This document shows, piece after piece, positions 1 through 10,007 of a stretch of 64,000 nt of DNA. The notes beneath the pieces are model-generated. The model was given only the letters and a program-made list of their open reading frames with translations, made no database searches and was not told the DNA's origin. Position 1 is the stretch's first letter. Every line of letters begins with the position of its first letter. The translations under genes and the position numbers were made by a program. This stretch comes from Gammaproteobacteria bacterium (GTDB taxonomy: Bacteria; Pseudomonadota; Gammaproteobacteria; Steroidobacterales; GCA-2729495): contig CP054183.1 of the NCBI GenBank assembly GCA_015709695.1, positions 2,220,992 to 2,284,991 of the forward strand. The letters are read 5' to 3'.

Positions 1-46
1 CGCAGTGCAAAGGCGCCGATCACGTCCGGCCTGATGGAAGCCTGCC

Positions 47-2191
47 ATGCCCCGTACAACACCGCTGTCCGACATCCGCAACATCGGCATCATCGCCCAC
101 GTCGATGCCGGCAAGACCACGACCACCGAGCGCATCCTGTACTACACGGGACGCAAGCACACCATGGTCGACGTGCACGACACCAAGGACCTGAAGTCCT
201 CGACCACCACCGATTACCTCGAGCAGGAGCAGAAGCGCGGCATCACCATCCAGTCCGCCGCCGTATCGGCGTTCTGGAAGGGCAAGAAGCTCAACGTCAT
301 CGACACCCCCGGGCACGTCGATTTCACCATCGAGGTGAACCGCTCGCTGCGGGTGCTCGACGGCGCCATCGTCGTCTTCGACGGCGTGGCCGGCGTGGAA
401 CCGCAATCGGAGACCAACTGGCGCCTGGCCGACAACTACAACGTGCCGCGCATCTGCTACGTCAACAAGATGGACCGCAGCGGGGCGGGCTTCCTGCGTT
501 GCGTCGACATGATCAGGAAGCGCCTGGGCGCGCGCCCGCTGCCGATCTACCTGCCGATCGGCTCCGAGGACAACTTCAAGGGCATGATCGACCTGGTGCA
601 GAACAAGGCACTGGTCTGGACCTCCGAGGACCGCGACGCCAAGTGGGACGTCCTCGACGTCACTCCGGACCTCGCCGACAAGCTCGGCATTACCGTGCCC
701 AGCGACCGCGCCATCATCGCCGACGCCGGCAAGTACCGCACCCAGCTCGTGGACACCTGCCTGGAGATGGATGACGCGGCGATGGAGGCCTATCTCGAAG
801 GTGAGGACCCCTCGATCGACACCATCAAGAAGTGCCTGCGCAAGGGCACCATCACCGGCGCCTTCAATCCGGTGCTCTGCGGCTCCTCGTACAAGAACCG
901 CGGCGTGCAGCAGGTGCTCGATGCCGTGGTCGACTACCTGCCGGCGCCGACCGATGTCGCTGCCATCAAGACCGTGGATGCCGACGGCAACGCCACCGGC
1001 GAGTGCCAGAACTCCGATGACGCGCCGTTCGCCGCGCTGGCATTCAAGGTCATCAACGATGCCTATGGCGCGCTGACCTTCTGCCGCGTGTACTCGGGGG
1101 TGCTGACCAAAGGCATGTCCGTCACCAATACCACCCGCGGCAAGCGCGAGAAGATCGGCCGCATGGTCGAGATGTTCGCCAAGGAGGCCAATCCCATCGA
1201 GGAGGCCCGCGCCGGGGACATCATCGCCCTGGTCTCGCTGGCCGAGACCGACACCGGCGACACGCTGTGCGATGCCGCCCACCCGGTGGTGCTCGAGCGC
1301 ATGCGCTTCCCGGATCCCGTCATCAGTGTCTCGGTCAAGCCCAAGGTCAAGGGCGACCAGGAGAAGTTCGGCAACGCGCTCGGCAAGATGGTGCGTGCCG
1401 ACCCGTCACTGCGCCTGGAAACCGACCGCGAGACCGGCCAGACGATCCTGCGCGGCATGGGCGAACTGCACCTCGACGTGACGCTGGACCGCATGCGCAC
1501 CGAGTACGGGGTCGAGGGCGAGATGGGCAAGCCGCAGGTCGCCTACCGCGAGACCATCACCAAGCCGATCGCCGAGCAGTACGTCCACAAGAAGCAGACC
1601 GGCGGCTCCGGCCAGTTCGCCGAGGTCTGGATCACCTTCGAGCCGTTGCCGCGCGGCAGCGGCTTCGAGTTCGTCGACGAAACCGTCGGCGGCTCCGTGC
1701 CCAAGGAATACGTGCCCTCGGTCGAGAAGGGCCTGCGGATGCAGATGGAGGACGGCGTGCTGGCGCACTTCCCCACCGTGGACTTCCGCGCCCGCCTCAC
1801 CGACGGCAGCTACCATGACGTGGACTCCAACGCGCTCACCTTCGAGATCGCCGCCAAGGCCTGCTTCCGCGAGGCGGTGCGCAAGGCCAGCCCGATCCTG
1901 CTCGAGCCGGTGATGAAGGTGGAGACCGTGAGCCCGGGTGACTACCTCGGCGACGTCATCGGCGACATGAACCGCCGCCGCGGCGCCATCCAGGAACAGG
2001 TCGAGCGCGGCACCAACATCGCCGTGGTGGCCAACGTGCCGCTGTCGGAGATGTTCGGCTACATCGGCCAGCTGCGCAGCATGACCAGCGGCCGCGCCTC
2101 GTTCACCATGGAGTTCTCGCACTACGATCCGGTGCCGAAGAACGTCGCCGACGCGGTGATCGCCGAAGTCGCGGCGGCAAGGAAGTCCTGA
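47..2191 (+). CDS. fusA: Elongation factor G-type translational GTPase
   Basis: This 714-aa protein is full length for EF-G, which drives ribosomal translocation and ribosome recycling in the cytoplasm. The G1 motif AHVDAGKT lies at residues 17-24, DTPGH with the catalytic histidine at 86-90, and NKMD at 140-143. The domain IV/V signature [14 protein letters not shown] follows, so all five EF-G domains are represented. The switch I region is longer and more divergent than in the usual str-operon EF-G, and no rpsL, rpsG or tuf lies beside it. It may therefore be the second EF-G paralogue (fusA2 type) rather than the housekeeping copy. Its 3' end faces another EF-G-family gene 15 bp away. The start gives the normal MxRTTP N terminus, but only a weak GGAAG-like ribosome site precedes it. 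Confidence 0.93.
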   Translation: MPRTTPLSDIRNIGIIAHVDAGKTTTTERILYYTGRKHTMVDVHDTKDLKSSTTTDYLEQEQKRGITIQSAAVSAFWKGKKLNVIDTPGHVDFTIEVNRSLRVLDGAIVVFDGVAGVEPQSETNWRLADNYNVPRICYVNKMDRSGAGFLRCVDMIRKRLGARPLPIYLPIGSEDNFKGMIDLVQNKALVWTSEDRDAKWDVLDVTPDLADKLGITVPSDRAIIADAGKYRTQLVDTCLEMDDAAMEAYLEGEDPSIDTIKKCLRKGTITGAFNPVLCGSSYKNRGVQQVLDAVVDYLPAPTDVAAIKTVDADGNATGECQNSDDAPFAALAFKVINDAYGALTFCRVYSGVLTKGMSVTNTTRGKREKIGRMVEMFAKEANPIEEARAGDIIALVSLAETDTGDTLCDAAHPVVLERMRFPDPVISVSVKPKVKGDQEKFGNALGKMVRADPSLRLETDRETGQTILRGMGELHLDVTLDRMRTEYGVEGEMGKPQVAYRETITKPIAEQYVHKKQTGGSGQFAEVWITFEPLPRGSGFEFVDETVGGSVPKEYVPSVEKGLRMQMEDGVLAHFPTVDFRARLTDGSYHDVDSNALTFEIAAKACFREAVRKASPILLEPVMKVETVSPGDYLGDVIGDMNRRRGAIQEQVERGTNIAVVANVPLSEMFGYIGQLRSMTSGRASFTMEFSHYDPVPKNVADAVIAEVAAARKS

Positions 2192-2206
2192 GCGGCAGGC
2201 GCCGCC

Positions 2207-4267
2207 TCACTCCTCCGCCCGCGGGCGGAAGACCTCCACCAGGGTCTTCTGCACGGCGGGGGGCACCATGGCGTAGTGATCGAAGCGCAGCGTGAAGCTG
2301 CCCTTGCCGCCGGTCAGGGACTTCAGCCGCGCCTGGTAGTCGAGGAGCTCCGCCTCCGGCACCTCGGCGGCGATGGTGATCTCGCTGCCGCTGGCGGCCT
2401 GGTTGCCGTTGATGCGCCCGCGGTGCCCCGCCAGGTGGCCGGAAATATCGCCGACGAACTCGGGCGGCGTGGTGATCTCCACCCGCGCCACCGGCTCCAG
2501 CACGATGGGGCCCGCCTTTGCAAATGCGTCGAGGAAGGCCTTGCGGCCCGCGGCAATGAAGGCCACCTCCTTGGAGTCGACGCTGTGGTGCTTGCCGTCG
2601 TAGACGGTCACCCGCAGGTCCTCGATGGGATGTCCAGACAGGGCACCCTCCGCCAGCACCTGGCGCACGCCTTTCTCCACCGCCGGGATGAACTGGCCGG
2701 GAATGGCACCGCCCACCACCTCGTCGACGAACTCGAAGCCGCTGCCGCGCACCAGCGGCTCGACGCGCAGGAACACCTCGCCGAACTGGCCGGCGCCGCC
2801 GGTCTGCTTCTTGTGGCGGCAGTGGCCTTGCGCCGCGCGCGTCACGGTCTCGCGGTAGGCAATGCGCGGCGGGCGTGTCTTCACCTCGATGCCGGCCTCC
2901 TCCTGCACCCGCTCCAGCACCAGCCGCAGGTGCAGGTCGCCGAGGCCACGCAGCACCGTCTCGCTGCCGCCGGCCACGAACTCCAGCCGCAGGCTCGGGT
3001 CCTCGGCGGTGATCCGGTGCAGCGCATCGGCGAGCTTCTTCTCCGCGCCACGCCGCGCCGGCTCTATGGCCAGGCCGTGCATGGGCGCCGGCAGCAGAGT
3101 CGGGCGCAGGTGGAACTGGTCCTCGTCGTGACTGGCATGCAGCACCACGTCGAACGCCAGGTCGTCGATCTTCGACACCGCGGCGATGTCGCCGGGCACG
3201 GCCTGCGGGATCTCCATCGCCTGGCTGCCCTGCAGCCGCAGGAGATGCGTGACCTTGAAGCCCTTGCGCCGATCGCCGATGAACACCGTGTCGCCTGGCC
3301 GCACCCGGCCCTGGTGGACACGGAACACGCCGAGACGGCCTACGTAGGGATCGATCTTCACCTTGAACACATGGCCGATGAAATGAGCCTGCGGATCGGC
3401 ACTCACGCGCACCGGCCGCGCCTGGCCACCCTCGCCCTGCAGGAACTCCGGGGAATTGCCCTCGGTGGGATCGGGCATCAGCCGCGCGAGGATCTGCAGC
3501 AGCTGGCGTAGCCCCGCGCCGGTCACCGCCGAAACAAAGCAGACCGGAACGAGGTGGCCATCCCGCAGGGCGCGCTCGAAGGGATCGTGCAGCTGCCCGG
3601 CATCGATGGCCTCGCCCTGTTCCAGGTACAGGCGCATGAGGTCCTCGTCGAGCTCCACCACCTGGTCGACCATGGCGGTGTGCGCCGCTGCCACGCTGGA
3701 GAAGTCCGGCTGCCTGTCGGACAGGGAAAAGAAGCAGTCGGCAACCGCCCTGCCACCATCGGCCGGCAGGTTGAGCGGCAGGCATTCTCGGCCGAAAGCC
3801 GCGCGCACCTGCTCGAGCATGGCGGCCAGCTGGCCGCCATCGGCGTCGATGCGGTTGATGATCACCAGGCGGCACAGTCGCCGGCTCGCGGCCAGGTCCA
3901 TCAGCCGGCGCGCCACGGTATCGACCCCGGCCTGCGCGTTGAGCACCAGGGCTGCGGTATCGGCGGCCGCCAGCACGCTGATCGCCCGACCGATGAGGTC
4001 CGGGTTGCCCGGCGTATCGATGAGGTTCATCAGCACGCCGTCATGGCGCAGGTGGCACACGGCCGTGTCCAGCGAATGGCCGAGGCGGCGCTCCTGGGGC
4101 GTGAAGTCGGAGACCGTGGTGCCGCGGCCGAGGCTGCCGGGTTCGCGGATCATGCCGGTGTGCGCCAGCATGGCCTCGAGCAGCGTGGTCTTGCCGGCAC
4201 CCGTCGGACCCAGCAGCGCGATGTTGCGCAGCTGGTGCGTGGCGTGAAGCTCCTGGCTGACTGCCAT
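2207..4267 (-). CDS. EF-G-like GTPase with altered G motifs
   Basis: This 686-aa EF-G-like protein is a paralogue rather than a canonical elongation factor. It has P-loop GPTGAGKT at residues 20-27, DTPGN at 84-88, NRID at 138-141 and the domain IV signature KKQTGGAGQFGEV. The EF-G catalytic histidine after DTPG is asparagine here, and the switch I threonine region is not recognisable. GTP hydrolysis or ribosome response is probably changed. Similar EF-G-like proteins occur in many bacteria with unclear roles. The ATG at 4267 was chosen because AAGGGGG lies just upstream; a longer frame reaches 4504 but lacks a comparable site. It converges on the EF-G gene at 47-2191. Confidence 0.85.
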   Translation of the reverse strand: MAVSQELHATHQLRNIALLGPTGAGKTTLLEAMLAHTGMIREPGSLGRGTTVSDFTPQERRLGHSLDTAVCHLRHDGVLMNLIDTPGNPDLIGRAISVLAAADTAALVLNAQAGVDTVARRLMDLAASRRLCRLVIINRIDADGGQLAAMLEQVRAAFGRECLPLNLPADGGRAVADCFFSLSDRQPDFSSVAAAHTAMVDQVVELDEDLMRLYLEQGEAIDAGQLHDPFERALRDGHLVPVCFVSAVTGAGLRQLLQILARLMPDPTEGNSPEFLQGEGGQARPVRVSADPQAHFIGHVFKVKIDPYVGRLGVFRVHQGRVRPGDTVFIGDRRKGFKVTHLLRLQGSQAMEIPQAVPGDIAAVSKIDDLAFDVVLHASHDEDQFHLRPTLLPAPMHGLAIEPARRGAEKKLADALHRITAEDPSLRLEFVAGGSETVLRGLGDLHLRLVLERVQEEAGIEVKTRPPRIAYRETVTRAAQGHCRHKKQTGGAGQFGEVFLRVEPLVRGSGFEFVDEVVGGAIPGQFIPAVEKGVRQVLAEGALSGHPIEDLRVTVYDGKHHSVDSKEVAFIAAGRKAFLDAFAKAGPIVLEPVARVEITTPPEFVGDISGHLAGHRGRINGNQAASGSEITIAAEVPEAELLDYQARLKSLTGGKGSFTLRFDHYAMVPPAVQKTLVEVFRPRAEE

Positions 4268-4400
4268 GGCGCCCCCTTGTTCGGGTTGTTCCCGGGGGCG
4301 AGCCCGCCGGGGCCTCGATCCATGCGGCAAATATAGCAGGTCGCCCCGCGGGCAGGCGCACCGGGGCCGGGATGCGGCGAGCGGCGTTGCCGGGCCGGCG

Positions 4401-5096
4401 TCAGCGTGCCGGCGGGTGGCTGCGCCGGCGGGTTCGTGCCGCGAGGGCCGCGGCCGCGCTGAGGAACAGGGCCATGGCCGGCGGCGCCGGCACGGCCGTG
4501 GCACTGATGGCGATGTACTTGGTCGCGATCCAGGCGCCGGCGCCGGCTCCCTCCGCGCTGGCGGACAGGATGCCCGTGAGCTGCAGCCTCAGGTCTGCGG
4601 ACGGGGCCGCAAACAGCTCCTCCGGACTGGTGGCGGCCTCGAGCCGCCATATCCGCGGCTGGCTGCCATCGCCCGTCGCATCATGGCTGACGCCGACGGC
4701 ACCGCTGCCCGGGCCTGCGTTGTCGAACAGCTGCAGGCCGAAGTGGCTGCCGACACTGCCGCCGGCGGTCGCATCGTGGTCGCCTTCGACGGACAGATGC
4801 AGGCCAGCCAGGTTGCCCAGGCCGCTGAAGATGCGGTCGATGACGAAGGTGGCCGACAGGCTTGCCGGCCCGCTGCCGCCGGCAGCCACCGCCGCCGCAG
4901 CAGGCGGCAGGAACTCCAGCGTGTCGCCAACGCGGAACGGCAGCCCGAACACCGCAACCGCGGACTGCGTTTCATCGTACTGGAAGCAGATATTCGGCCC
5001 GCAGTCGACCACCATGGCGTCGGCGCGTACGGCGCCCAGCAGGGAGGTGACGAGGAATCCGATGACGGCAAGCGGTCTCGTGAACGACAAGGACAC
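4401..5096 (-). CDS. Secreted protein with VPxP-CTERM sorting tail
   Basis: This protein has about 231 aa. From the GTG at 5096 it starts with an export signal (hydrophobic run AVIGFLVTSLLGAV, cleavage after ADA). The C terminus shows the tripartite CTERM pattern: VPAPPAMA, a hydrophobic stretch ALFLSAAAALAA, then basic RTRRR. Such tails are known to be cut by exosortase-family proteases during surface delivery or anchoring. The middle (residues about 30-200) is alanine- and glycine-rich and I recognise no domain. An alternative GTG at 5165 would add 23 residues before the signal peptide. The gene lies between the EF-G-like gene and a glycosyltransferase operon, all on the minus strand. No exosortase is in the window. 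Confidence 0.72.
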   Translation of the reverse strand: MSLSFTRPLAVIGFLVTSLLGAVRADAMVVDCGPNICFQYDETQSAVAVFGLPFRVGDTLEFLPPAAAAVAAGGSGPASLSATFVIDRIFSGLGNLAGLHLSVEGDHDATAGGSVGSHFGLQLFDNAGPGSGAVGVSHDATGDGSQPRIWRLEAATSPEELFAAPSADLRLQLTGILSASAEGAGAGAWIATKYIAISATAVPAPPAMALFLSAAAALAARTRRRSHPPAR

Positions 5097-5244
5097 AGGG
5101 TTTGCTTTCTGCAGGAAACGAGGGCCGGGAATTCTTGCGCTGCACCGTGCATGCATGCGCTGCACCGGTGTCGACAGCTTACCGTTCGTGCCGCAGGCCG
5201 CTCAACGGCGCCTTGACAATAATGCGGAGAAATTCGCGGGAGTT

Positions 5245-6735
5245 TCAGCCGCTGCGCGTCTCTGGCGATACCTTCATCACACCGGCTGCAGGCACCTGCC
5301 GGCGTCGCCCGGGCCGGGCGATGGCGAGCCAGGCGATGAGCAGCAGAAACAGCGGCGGATACGGATGCAGGTAGCGATAGGAAATGATGTGCTGGAACAG
5401 CAGCGCGCTGACAGACAGCACCAGGGACATCAACGCCAGCGCCGTTGCCGCGGGGGCCTCGTCGCGGGCGCGAAGCAGGGCCGTGGCAGCGAGGAACGGC
5501 AGCAACAGGAAGGTCAGCGTGAACCACTCGCGTGCATGCTCGAACCATGAACTGGCCAGCGTGACCTGATGGGGAATCCCGCGGGCATCCAGGTTGAAGT
5601 TCTGCCGCAGCAGTGCCGCGAAATCCGCGCCCAGGTCCAGGCGGCCAAGATCGCTGTCCATGCGCCAGCGCTCGGCCACCGGATCAAAATACTGGCCGAT
5701 GATCGCCGCGGCCATGGGCAGCAGGCCCCAGGGGCGCTCCGACAGCGCGCGTTCGGCGACGATGGCCGCGGCCTGCTCGGCATTGCGGCAGGTCCGGCGC
5801 ATCACCGGCCACAAGCCATCGTCGCGCCAGATCTGGCTCTCGCGCATGGTGGCGTCGCGCAGCGGCACGCCGATGCGGCGCAGGATGTCGGGCGGGCAAC
5901 CAGTCCCTTCGAAGTCCGCAGGCTGCACCAGCGGCGCCACCATGCCGAGCTCGAACACGCCGGCGATGCCGATATAGCCGGGCGGTGCATGGGTAAGGTG
6001 GCCGACGAGATGGCGGTAGCCGACGTGCAGGATCGAGGTACAGGCGATCGCCAGCGCCAGATGTGCCCCGAGGCAGCGCCGGCCGCAGGCCCGCGCCGGG
6101 GCATGGAGCAGCCACCGCCAGGCCGGCAGCAGGCCGCCGACCGCGAGCAGGACCGCAAGCCCGTTCATGCGCAGCGAGGCAGCGGCCAGCCCGCACACTG
6201 CCGCGGCCGGCAACCAGCGCCAGTCGCCATCCCGGAAGTAGGCGACGGCGCAGCCGATGAAGCCGAACCAGGCGAGCCCTCCAAAGGCCTCGGCCATGAC
6301 CATGCGTTCGTAGAAGAGCTGCGCCGGCTCCAGCGCAGTCAGCACCGCCAGCGCCCCGGACAGCAACGCCCCCAGGCCAAGCCCCCCGCGCGCGATGGCG
6401 TAGACGATCGTCGCCGCGAGGGCCCCGGCGACGGTCTGCGCCAGCACCAGCGCCAGCAACGAATGGGCGGGCACCGCCGTGAGGGCGATCAGCATGCTGT
6501 AGACGAAGGACCGATCGCGCGGGATGACGCCATCCAGGGCGCCGTGCAGGTAGGTGACCGAGTCGCCGAGGAACACCCGCGGCACGTGATCCACTGCCAG
6601 CACCGCAAGTTTCACCGCCAGCACCACGGCGAGCACCGTCCACAGCTCGCGACGCCACCGCGGAGGCAGGGCCCCGGCCACAGGATCCCGTGGCGGCGCG
6701 GTCACGCCACCGGTTGCGGCGTTGCCTTGGATCAT
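5245..6735 (-). CDS. Polytopic membrane glycosyltransferase (GT39/ArnT-like)
   Basis: This 496-aa inner-membrane protein has around ten hydrophobic segments between residues 28 and 480. An acidic residue follows the first segment (FLGDSVTYL) and ERMVMAE occurs near residue 145. This layout resembles GT39/ArnT-type enzymes, which transfer a sugar from a polyprenyl-phosphate donor on the periplasmic side. Its ATG overlaps the stop of the upstream GT2 gene as ATGA (6732-6735), so translation is coupled. With a GT2 synthase and a PIG-L deacetylase in the same operon, a role in building or modifying an envelope glycan is likely. The acceptor is unknown, and the GT39 assignment rests on topology and short motifs. 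Confidence 0.65.
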   Translation of the reverse strand: MIQGNAATGGVTAPPRDPVAGALPPRWRRELWTVLAVVLAVKLAVLAVDHVPRVFLGDSVTYLHGALDGVIPRDRSFVYSMLIALTAVPAHSLLALVLAQTVAGALAATIVYAIARGGLGLGALLSGALAVLTALEPAQLFYERMVMAEAFGGLAWFGFIGCAVAYFRDGDWRWLPAAAVCGLAAASLRMNGLAVLLAVGGLLPAWRWLLHAPARACGRRCLGAHLALAIACTSILHVGYRHLVGHLTHAPPGYIGIAGVFELGMVAPLVQPADFEGTGCPPDILRRIGVPLRDATMRESQIWRDDGLWPVMRRTCRNAEQAAAIVAERALSERPWGLLPMAAAIIGQYFDPVAERWRMDSDLGRLDLGADFAALLRQNFNLDARGIPHQVTLASSWFEHAREWFTLTFLLLPFLAATALLRARDEAPAATALALMSLVLSVSALLFQHIISYRYLHPYPPLFLLLIAWLAIARPGRRRQVPAAGVMKVSPETRSG

Positions 6736-7469
6736 GGCGGCGAGGTGATCTCGACGTGCTGGCCGCGAAGCCGCCAGAGATGATCGAGCATCAGGCCGCC
6801 GCGGATGATGCGGCCGGCGACCAGCCGCGTGATGCGCAGCACATCGGCGACCGGGGCGAAATGGCTCGGCCGCAGGCCAGGCGCATAGCGGGCCTCGATC
6901 GGCACCGCCACCGTGGTGATGCCGTGGGCGGCTGCCTCGATGAGGATCTCCGCCTCGAAGTCGAAGCCGGATGCCGGGCAGGCGCGCGCCAGCGCCGCAG
7001 CCCGGCGCGGATACACGCGATGGCCGCTCTGCGTGTCGATGACGCGGTGGCCACAGGCCCAGGAGAGGAACCAGTCCGCCACTGCGTTGGCACGTCGACG
7101 CGAGCGCGGCTGGCGCTCGCGACCGATCAGCCGCGCGCCGATGACGATGCGCTCGGGGTGCTGGCGCGCCGCCGCCATCAGCCGCGGGATGTCGGCCGCC
7201 GCATGCTGGCCGTCGGCGTCCATGGTCATCACCGCGTCGGCACCCAGCGAGAGCGCCAGCGCGAAGCCGTCATGCAGCGCGGCGCCCTTGCCGCCACGTT
7301 GCGCGCGCCGCAGGGTCCGGACCGGCAGGTCGGCAATGCTGTCCAGGGTGCCATCGGTGGAGCCGTCGTCCACGACGATGACGTCCAGATCCAGTGCACC
7401 GATGTCGAGGAGCAGCGCACGCAGCGTCGCCGCCTCGTTCAGTGCGGGAATCACCAGGGTCAGCTTCAC
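6732..7469 (-). CDS. Family 2 glycosyltransferase (polyprenyl-phosphate sugar synthase-like)
   Basis: This 245-aa GT-A fold enzyme begins LTLVIPALNEA. VVDDGSTDGT lies near residue 37 and the metal-binding TMDADGQH near residue 85. The lack of a long C-terminal membrane region fits the DPM1-like group that loads a sugar onto a lipid phosphate for a membrane GT39/GT-C enzyme. Such an enzyme is encoded directly downstream with a 4-bp overlap. The GTG start at 7469 overlaps the upstream stop as GTGA, which explains why no separate strong ribosome site is needed. The sugar cannot be read from sequence. Confidence 0.83.
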   Translation of the reverse strand: MKLTLVIPALNEAATLRALLLDIGALDLDVIVVDDGSTDGTLDSIADLPVRTLRRAQRGGKGAALHDGFALALSLGADAVMTMDADGQHAAADIPRLMAAARQHPERIVIGARLIGRERQPRSRRRANAVADWFLSWACGHRVIDTQSGHRVYPRRAAALARACPASGFDFEAEILIEAAAHGITTVAVPIEARYAPGLRPSHFAPVADVLRITRLVAGRIIRGGLMLDHLWRLRGQHVEITSPP

Positions 7470-8557
7470 GGAATAGGGTCTCTGGTATCTGTCGTTGGCG
7501 CGCCTTGCGCCGGAAGCCCGAGCCACGGGCAGCGGTCGAAGATCCATGGACCACGCCGCAGCGGCTCGAGTTTCAGGAAGGTATGACAATTTTCCGTGGC
7601 GAGTCCCTGCACCGTCAACCGGATTCCGCCGGCCTGGCGCCGGGCCAGGGCGGCCAGCGCCGGGCCGGCGATCACGCGGACGGTCGGCGTGCCACCGGGC
7701 GGGGCAGCCACCACCAGCAGGCGCTGGCGGGCAAGGACCCGGGCTGGCCATCCCAGGTCGAAGACCAGGCTGCCGCCACCGGGTCCCGGCTCCAGGCGGG
7801 TGACCGGGACCCGGCCCGGCCAGGGCCAGAACGGGTCAGACCGGAAGACTTCCCGGCGGCCGGCCATGCGGCGCAGCCGGGAAGCCGACAGGGCCGACTG
7901 GGTGGCATAAGCCGTCATCGCCCGCTGCTTCGACGCCCACTGGCTGTCGTCCAGCTCCCATGCCAGGGCGGCCTCCGCTGGCCGCCCGCCGTGGATACGG
8001 TAGGACAGCACGCGCTGGGCGAGCCCCGCCTGGCGGGCTGCCAGGGTCATCAGCAGCCCCGCCGTCCCATGGTCCGGGTGCCTGTCCGTCACGGCCGGGA
8101 TCACCAGGTCGGTGGGTGAGAACGCGCTCAGCTCGCGCTGCAGCAAGATCATCAGGCCGCCGGGATCCGCAATGAAGCGATCGGTGAGGCCCCCGTCCGG
8201 CCAGCCGAAGGGCTGCAGGACCGCGGCCGGATCGAACCCCATCCGCTGCAGCGCCTCCATGGATTCCGCGCGACGGCGCCGGCCCCATCGCCGGCGCGCC
8301 CCGTCGTCGATCCGCCAGCGTCGCTCCACCCAGCGCTGCGGCCAGGGATTGTTGTCGCCATCCGTGAGCAGCCACACGCGCACCGTGGCCCCTGCCTGGC
8401 GTGCGGCCTGCATGAGGCCCGCAGCGGCGATGGTTTCGTCGTCGGGATGGGGCGCGACCACGAGCAGCCGCGACAGGGGGCCGAATGCCGGCCTTCCCGG
8501 GCCGCCCGGGCCGGGATATGCAGCATCCGCAACGGTCATGGCGCCACCACCGCTCAT
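7466..8557 (-). CDS. PIG-L/LmbE-family deacetylase
   Basis: This 363-aa protein carries the zinc-binding AHPDDE motif near residue 35 and the second metal motif RHPDHG near residue 158. These are typical of PIG-L N-acetylglucosaminyl deacetylases, usually about 230-280 aa. The extra 100 or so C-terminal residues look like a beta-rich appendage of unknown function. It is first in a three-gene operon with a GT2 and a membrane glycosyltransferase, joined by GTGA and ATGA overlaps. The likely role is de-N-acetylation of an envelope glycolipid or polysaccharide precursor. Start at 8557 or 8539 is uncertain, as both have weak ribosome sites. Confidence 0.82.
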   Translation of the reverse strand: MSGGGAMTVADAAYPGPGGPGRPAFGPLSRLLVVAPHPDDETIAAAGLMQAARQAGATVRVWLLTDGDNNPWPQRWVERRWRIDDGARRRWGRRRRAESMEALQRMGFDPAAVLQPFGWPDGGLTDRFIADPGGLMILLQRELSAFSPTDLVIPAVTDRHPDHGTAGLLMTLAARQAGLAQRVLSYRIHGGRPAEAALAWELDDSQWASKQRAMTAYATQSALSASRLRRMAGRREVFRSDPFWPWPGRVPVTRLEPGPGGGSLVFDLGWPARVLARQRLLVVAAPPGGTPTVRVIAGPALAALARRQAGGIRLTVQGLATENCHTFLKLEPLRRGPWIFDRCPWLGLPAQGAPTTDTRDPIP

Positions 8558-8631
8558 GCGGGGCGCATCCTAGCGCTTGCGGGGCGAAACCGCTCATCCG
8601 TGGCTGCCGGCGGCGGCCGGCCGGCCATCGC

Positions 8632-9999
8632 TCAGGCAGCCGGTGCCTCGATCACGCAGGGCTCGCCCCGGCCATCGACCGTCTCCAGGCGCACCGGCCG
8701 GCGCCAGACGCGCTGCACGTAGCCGAGCACGCGGGCGGCGCGGTCGGCGTCGAGGCCCCGGCCGTCGCTGCCGTGGTCATGGCCGAGATGCAGCGTGCCG
8801 TCGGTAGCCACGCCACGCACCGCCACGGCCGGGGCGCCGAAGTTGTATTTCGGCGCGAGGATGGCGTCGCGCAGCGCGTTGATGTCCCGGTCGGCCACTT
8901 CCACGGTGCCGTTCGCCGACGCCGTGTAGCGGAACAGTTTCAGTTCCTCGGCCAGCTCCGCAGTGAGGTAGTTGCGCACGAAGCTGAAGTCGTCATCCTG
9001 CGCGCGGATCTCGAAGGCCTTCCGCGGCCCGAGGTTGTCCATGATGGCCTCCCACATGCGGAAGCCGAGGTGATACGGGTTGATGGCGAGCGAGGCCTGC
9101 CGGTCGGCGGCATGCGGGCGCACCACGTCGGAATGCGTCTTGATGGCATCGAGGTACTCGTGCTGCGGAATGAAATCCGCTTCCCGCAGCAGGCGCGCAT
9201 GCCAGTACGAGGCCCAGCCTTCGTTCATGATCTGGCAGGCGAACACGGGATAGAAGTAGAACGATTCCTCGCGTACTGCCAGGAAGATGTCGCGCTCCCA
9301 GCCCTCCAGCTCCGGCGCATACCGGGCAATGAACCACAGCAGGTCCTTCTCCGGGTGCGGCGGCAAGGGCGCTCGTCGCCGCGGCTCCGCGGCCGGCGCG
9401 GCACGCTCGTCCCCGGGCAGCTGATGGAAACGCTGGCGGAAGGTGTCGTCGCTCACCGGCGGGTCGCTGGCGAACTCCGGGTAGGCTTCGCGGCGCAATC
9501 CCCGGAAGACATCGATGTGCGCTTCCAGTGCCAGCGCCGCGTCGAGCACCTGCTCGACGCGGCCGGCGCCGTGCTCCTCGATGGCGCCGGCGATCTGGCG
9601 GGCGTGGTCCGCGGCCTGGTCGACGATGCGGTAGCCGACTTCCTGCTGGCTGCGGCGGAAGAGTTCGTTGTGGCGGGAGAAATCGGCATGGCCGAGCACA
9701 TGGGCCACCACCAGCGTGTTCTCCGGCAGGCTGTTGCCCCGTGCCAGGTAGGCGCGTCCCGGGTTGCCGGGGAATACCACCTCGAACAGGCGCGAGTGGC
9801 CCATGCGATGCTGGATCAGCTGGTAGATGTAGCGCACGCCGAAGGACCAGTGCGGCATCCGCACCGGCAGCCCGTATACGGCCACCTCCATCATGAAGCT
9901 GTCGGGCACTTCCTCGAACTGCACCGGGAAGTAGTCGAGGCCCTGTGCACGGGCCAGTTCCTCGAGCTGGCGCCCGTAGGTTTCGATGGCGGCGGCCAC
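8632..9999 (-). CDS. SpoVR-family protein (YcgB-like)
   Basis: This 455-aa protein is recognisable as SpoVR by the conserved stretches YPVxFEEVPDSFM, MPHWSFG and NxxxLPENTLVVAHVLGHADFSRHN near the N terminus. SpoVR/YcgB proteins belong to the conserved PrkA-YeaH-YcgB set of stationary-phase and stress proteins; their biochemical role is unknown. The frame opens with GTG at 9999, 8 bp past the stop of the DUF444 gene, so it is third in the prkA operon. No ATG lies close to the start. The length matches the family (about 470-510 aa) with a slightly short N terminus. Confidence 0.9.
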   Translation of the reverse strand: MAAAIETYGRQLEELARAQGLDYFPVQFEEVPDSFMMEVAVYGLPVRMPHWSFGVRYIYQLIQHRMGHSRLFEVVFPGNPGRAYLARGNSLPENTLVVAHVLGHADFSRHNELFRRSQQEVGYRIVDQAADHARQIAGAIEEHGAGRVEQVLDAALALEAHIDVFRGLRREAYPEFASDPPVSDDTFRQRFHQLPGDERAAPAAEPRRRAPLPPHPEKDLLWFIARYAPELEGWERDIFLAVREESFYFYPVFACQIMNEGWASYWHARLLREADFIPQHEYLDAIKTHSDVVRPHAADRQASLAINPYHLGFRMWEAIMDNLGPRKAFEIRAQDDDFSFVRNYLTAELAEELKLFRYTASANGTVEVADRDINALRDAILAPKYNFGAPAVAVRGVATDGTLHLGHDHGSDGRGLDADRAARVLGYVQRVWRRPVRLETVDGRGEPCVIEAPAA

Positions 10000-10007
10000 G
10001 GCCGTGC

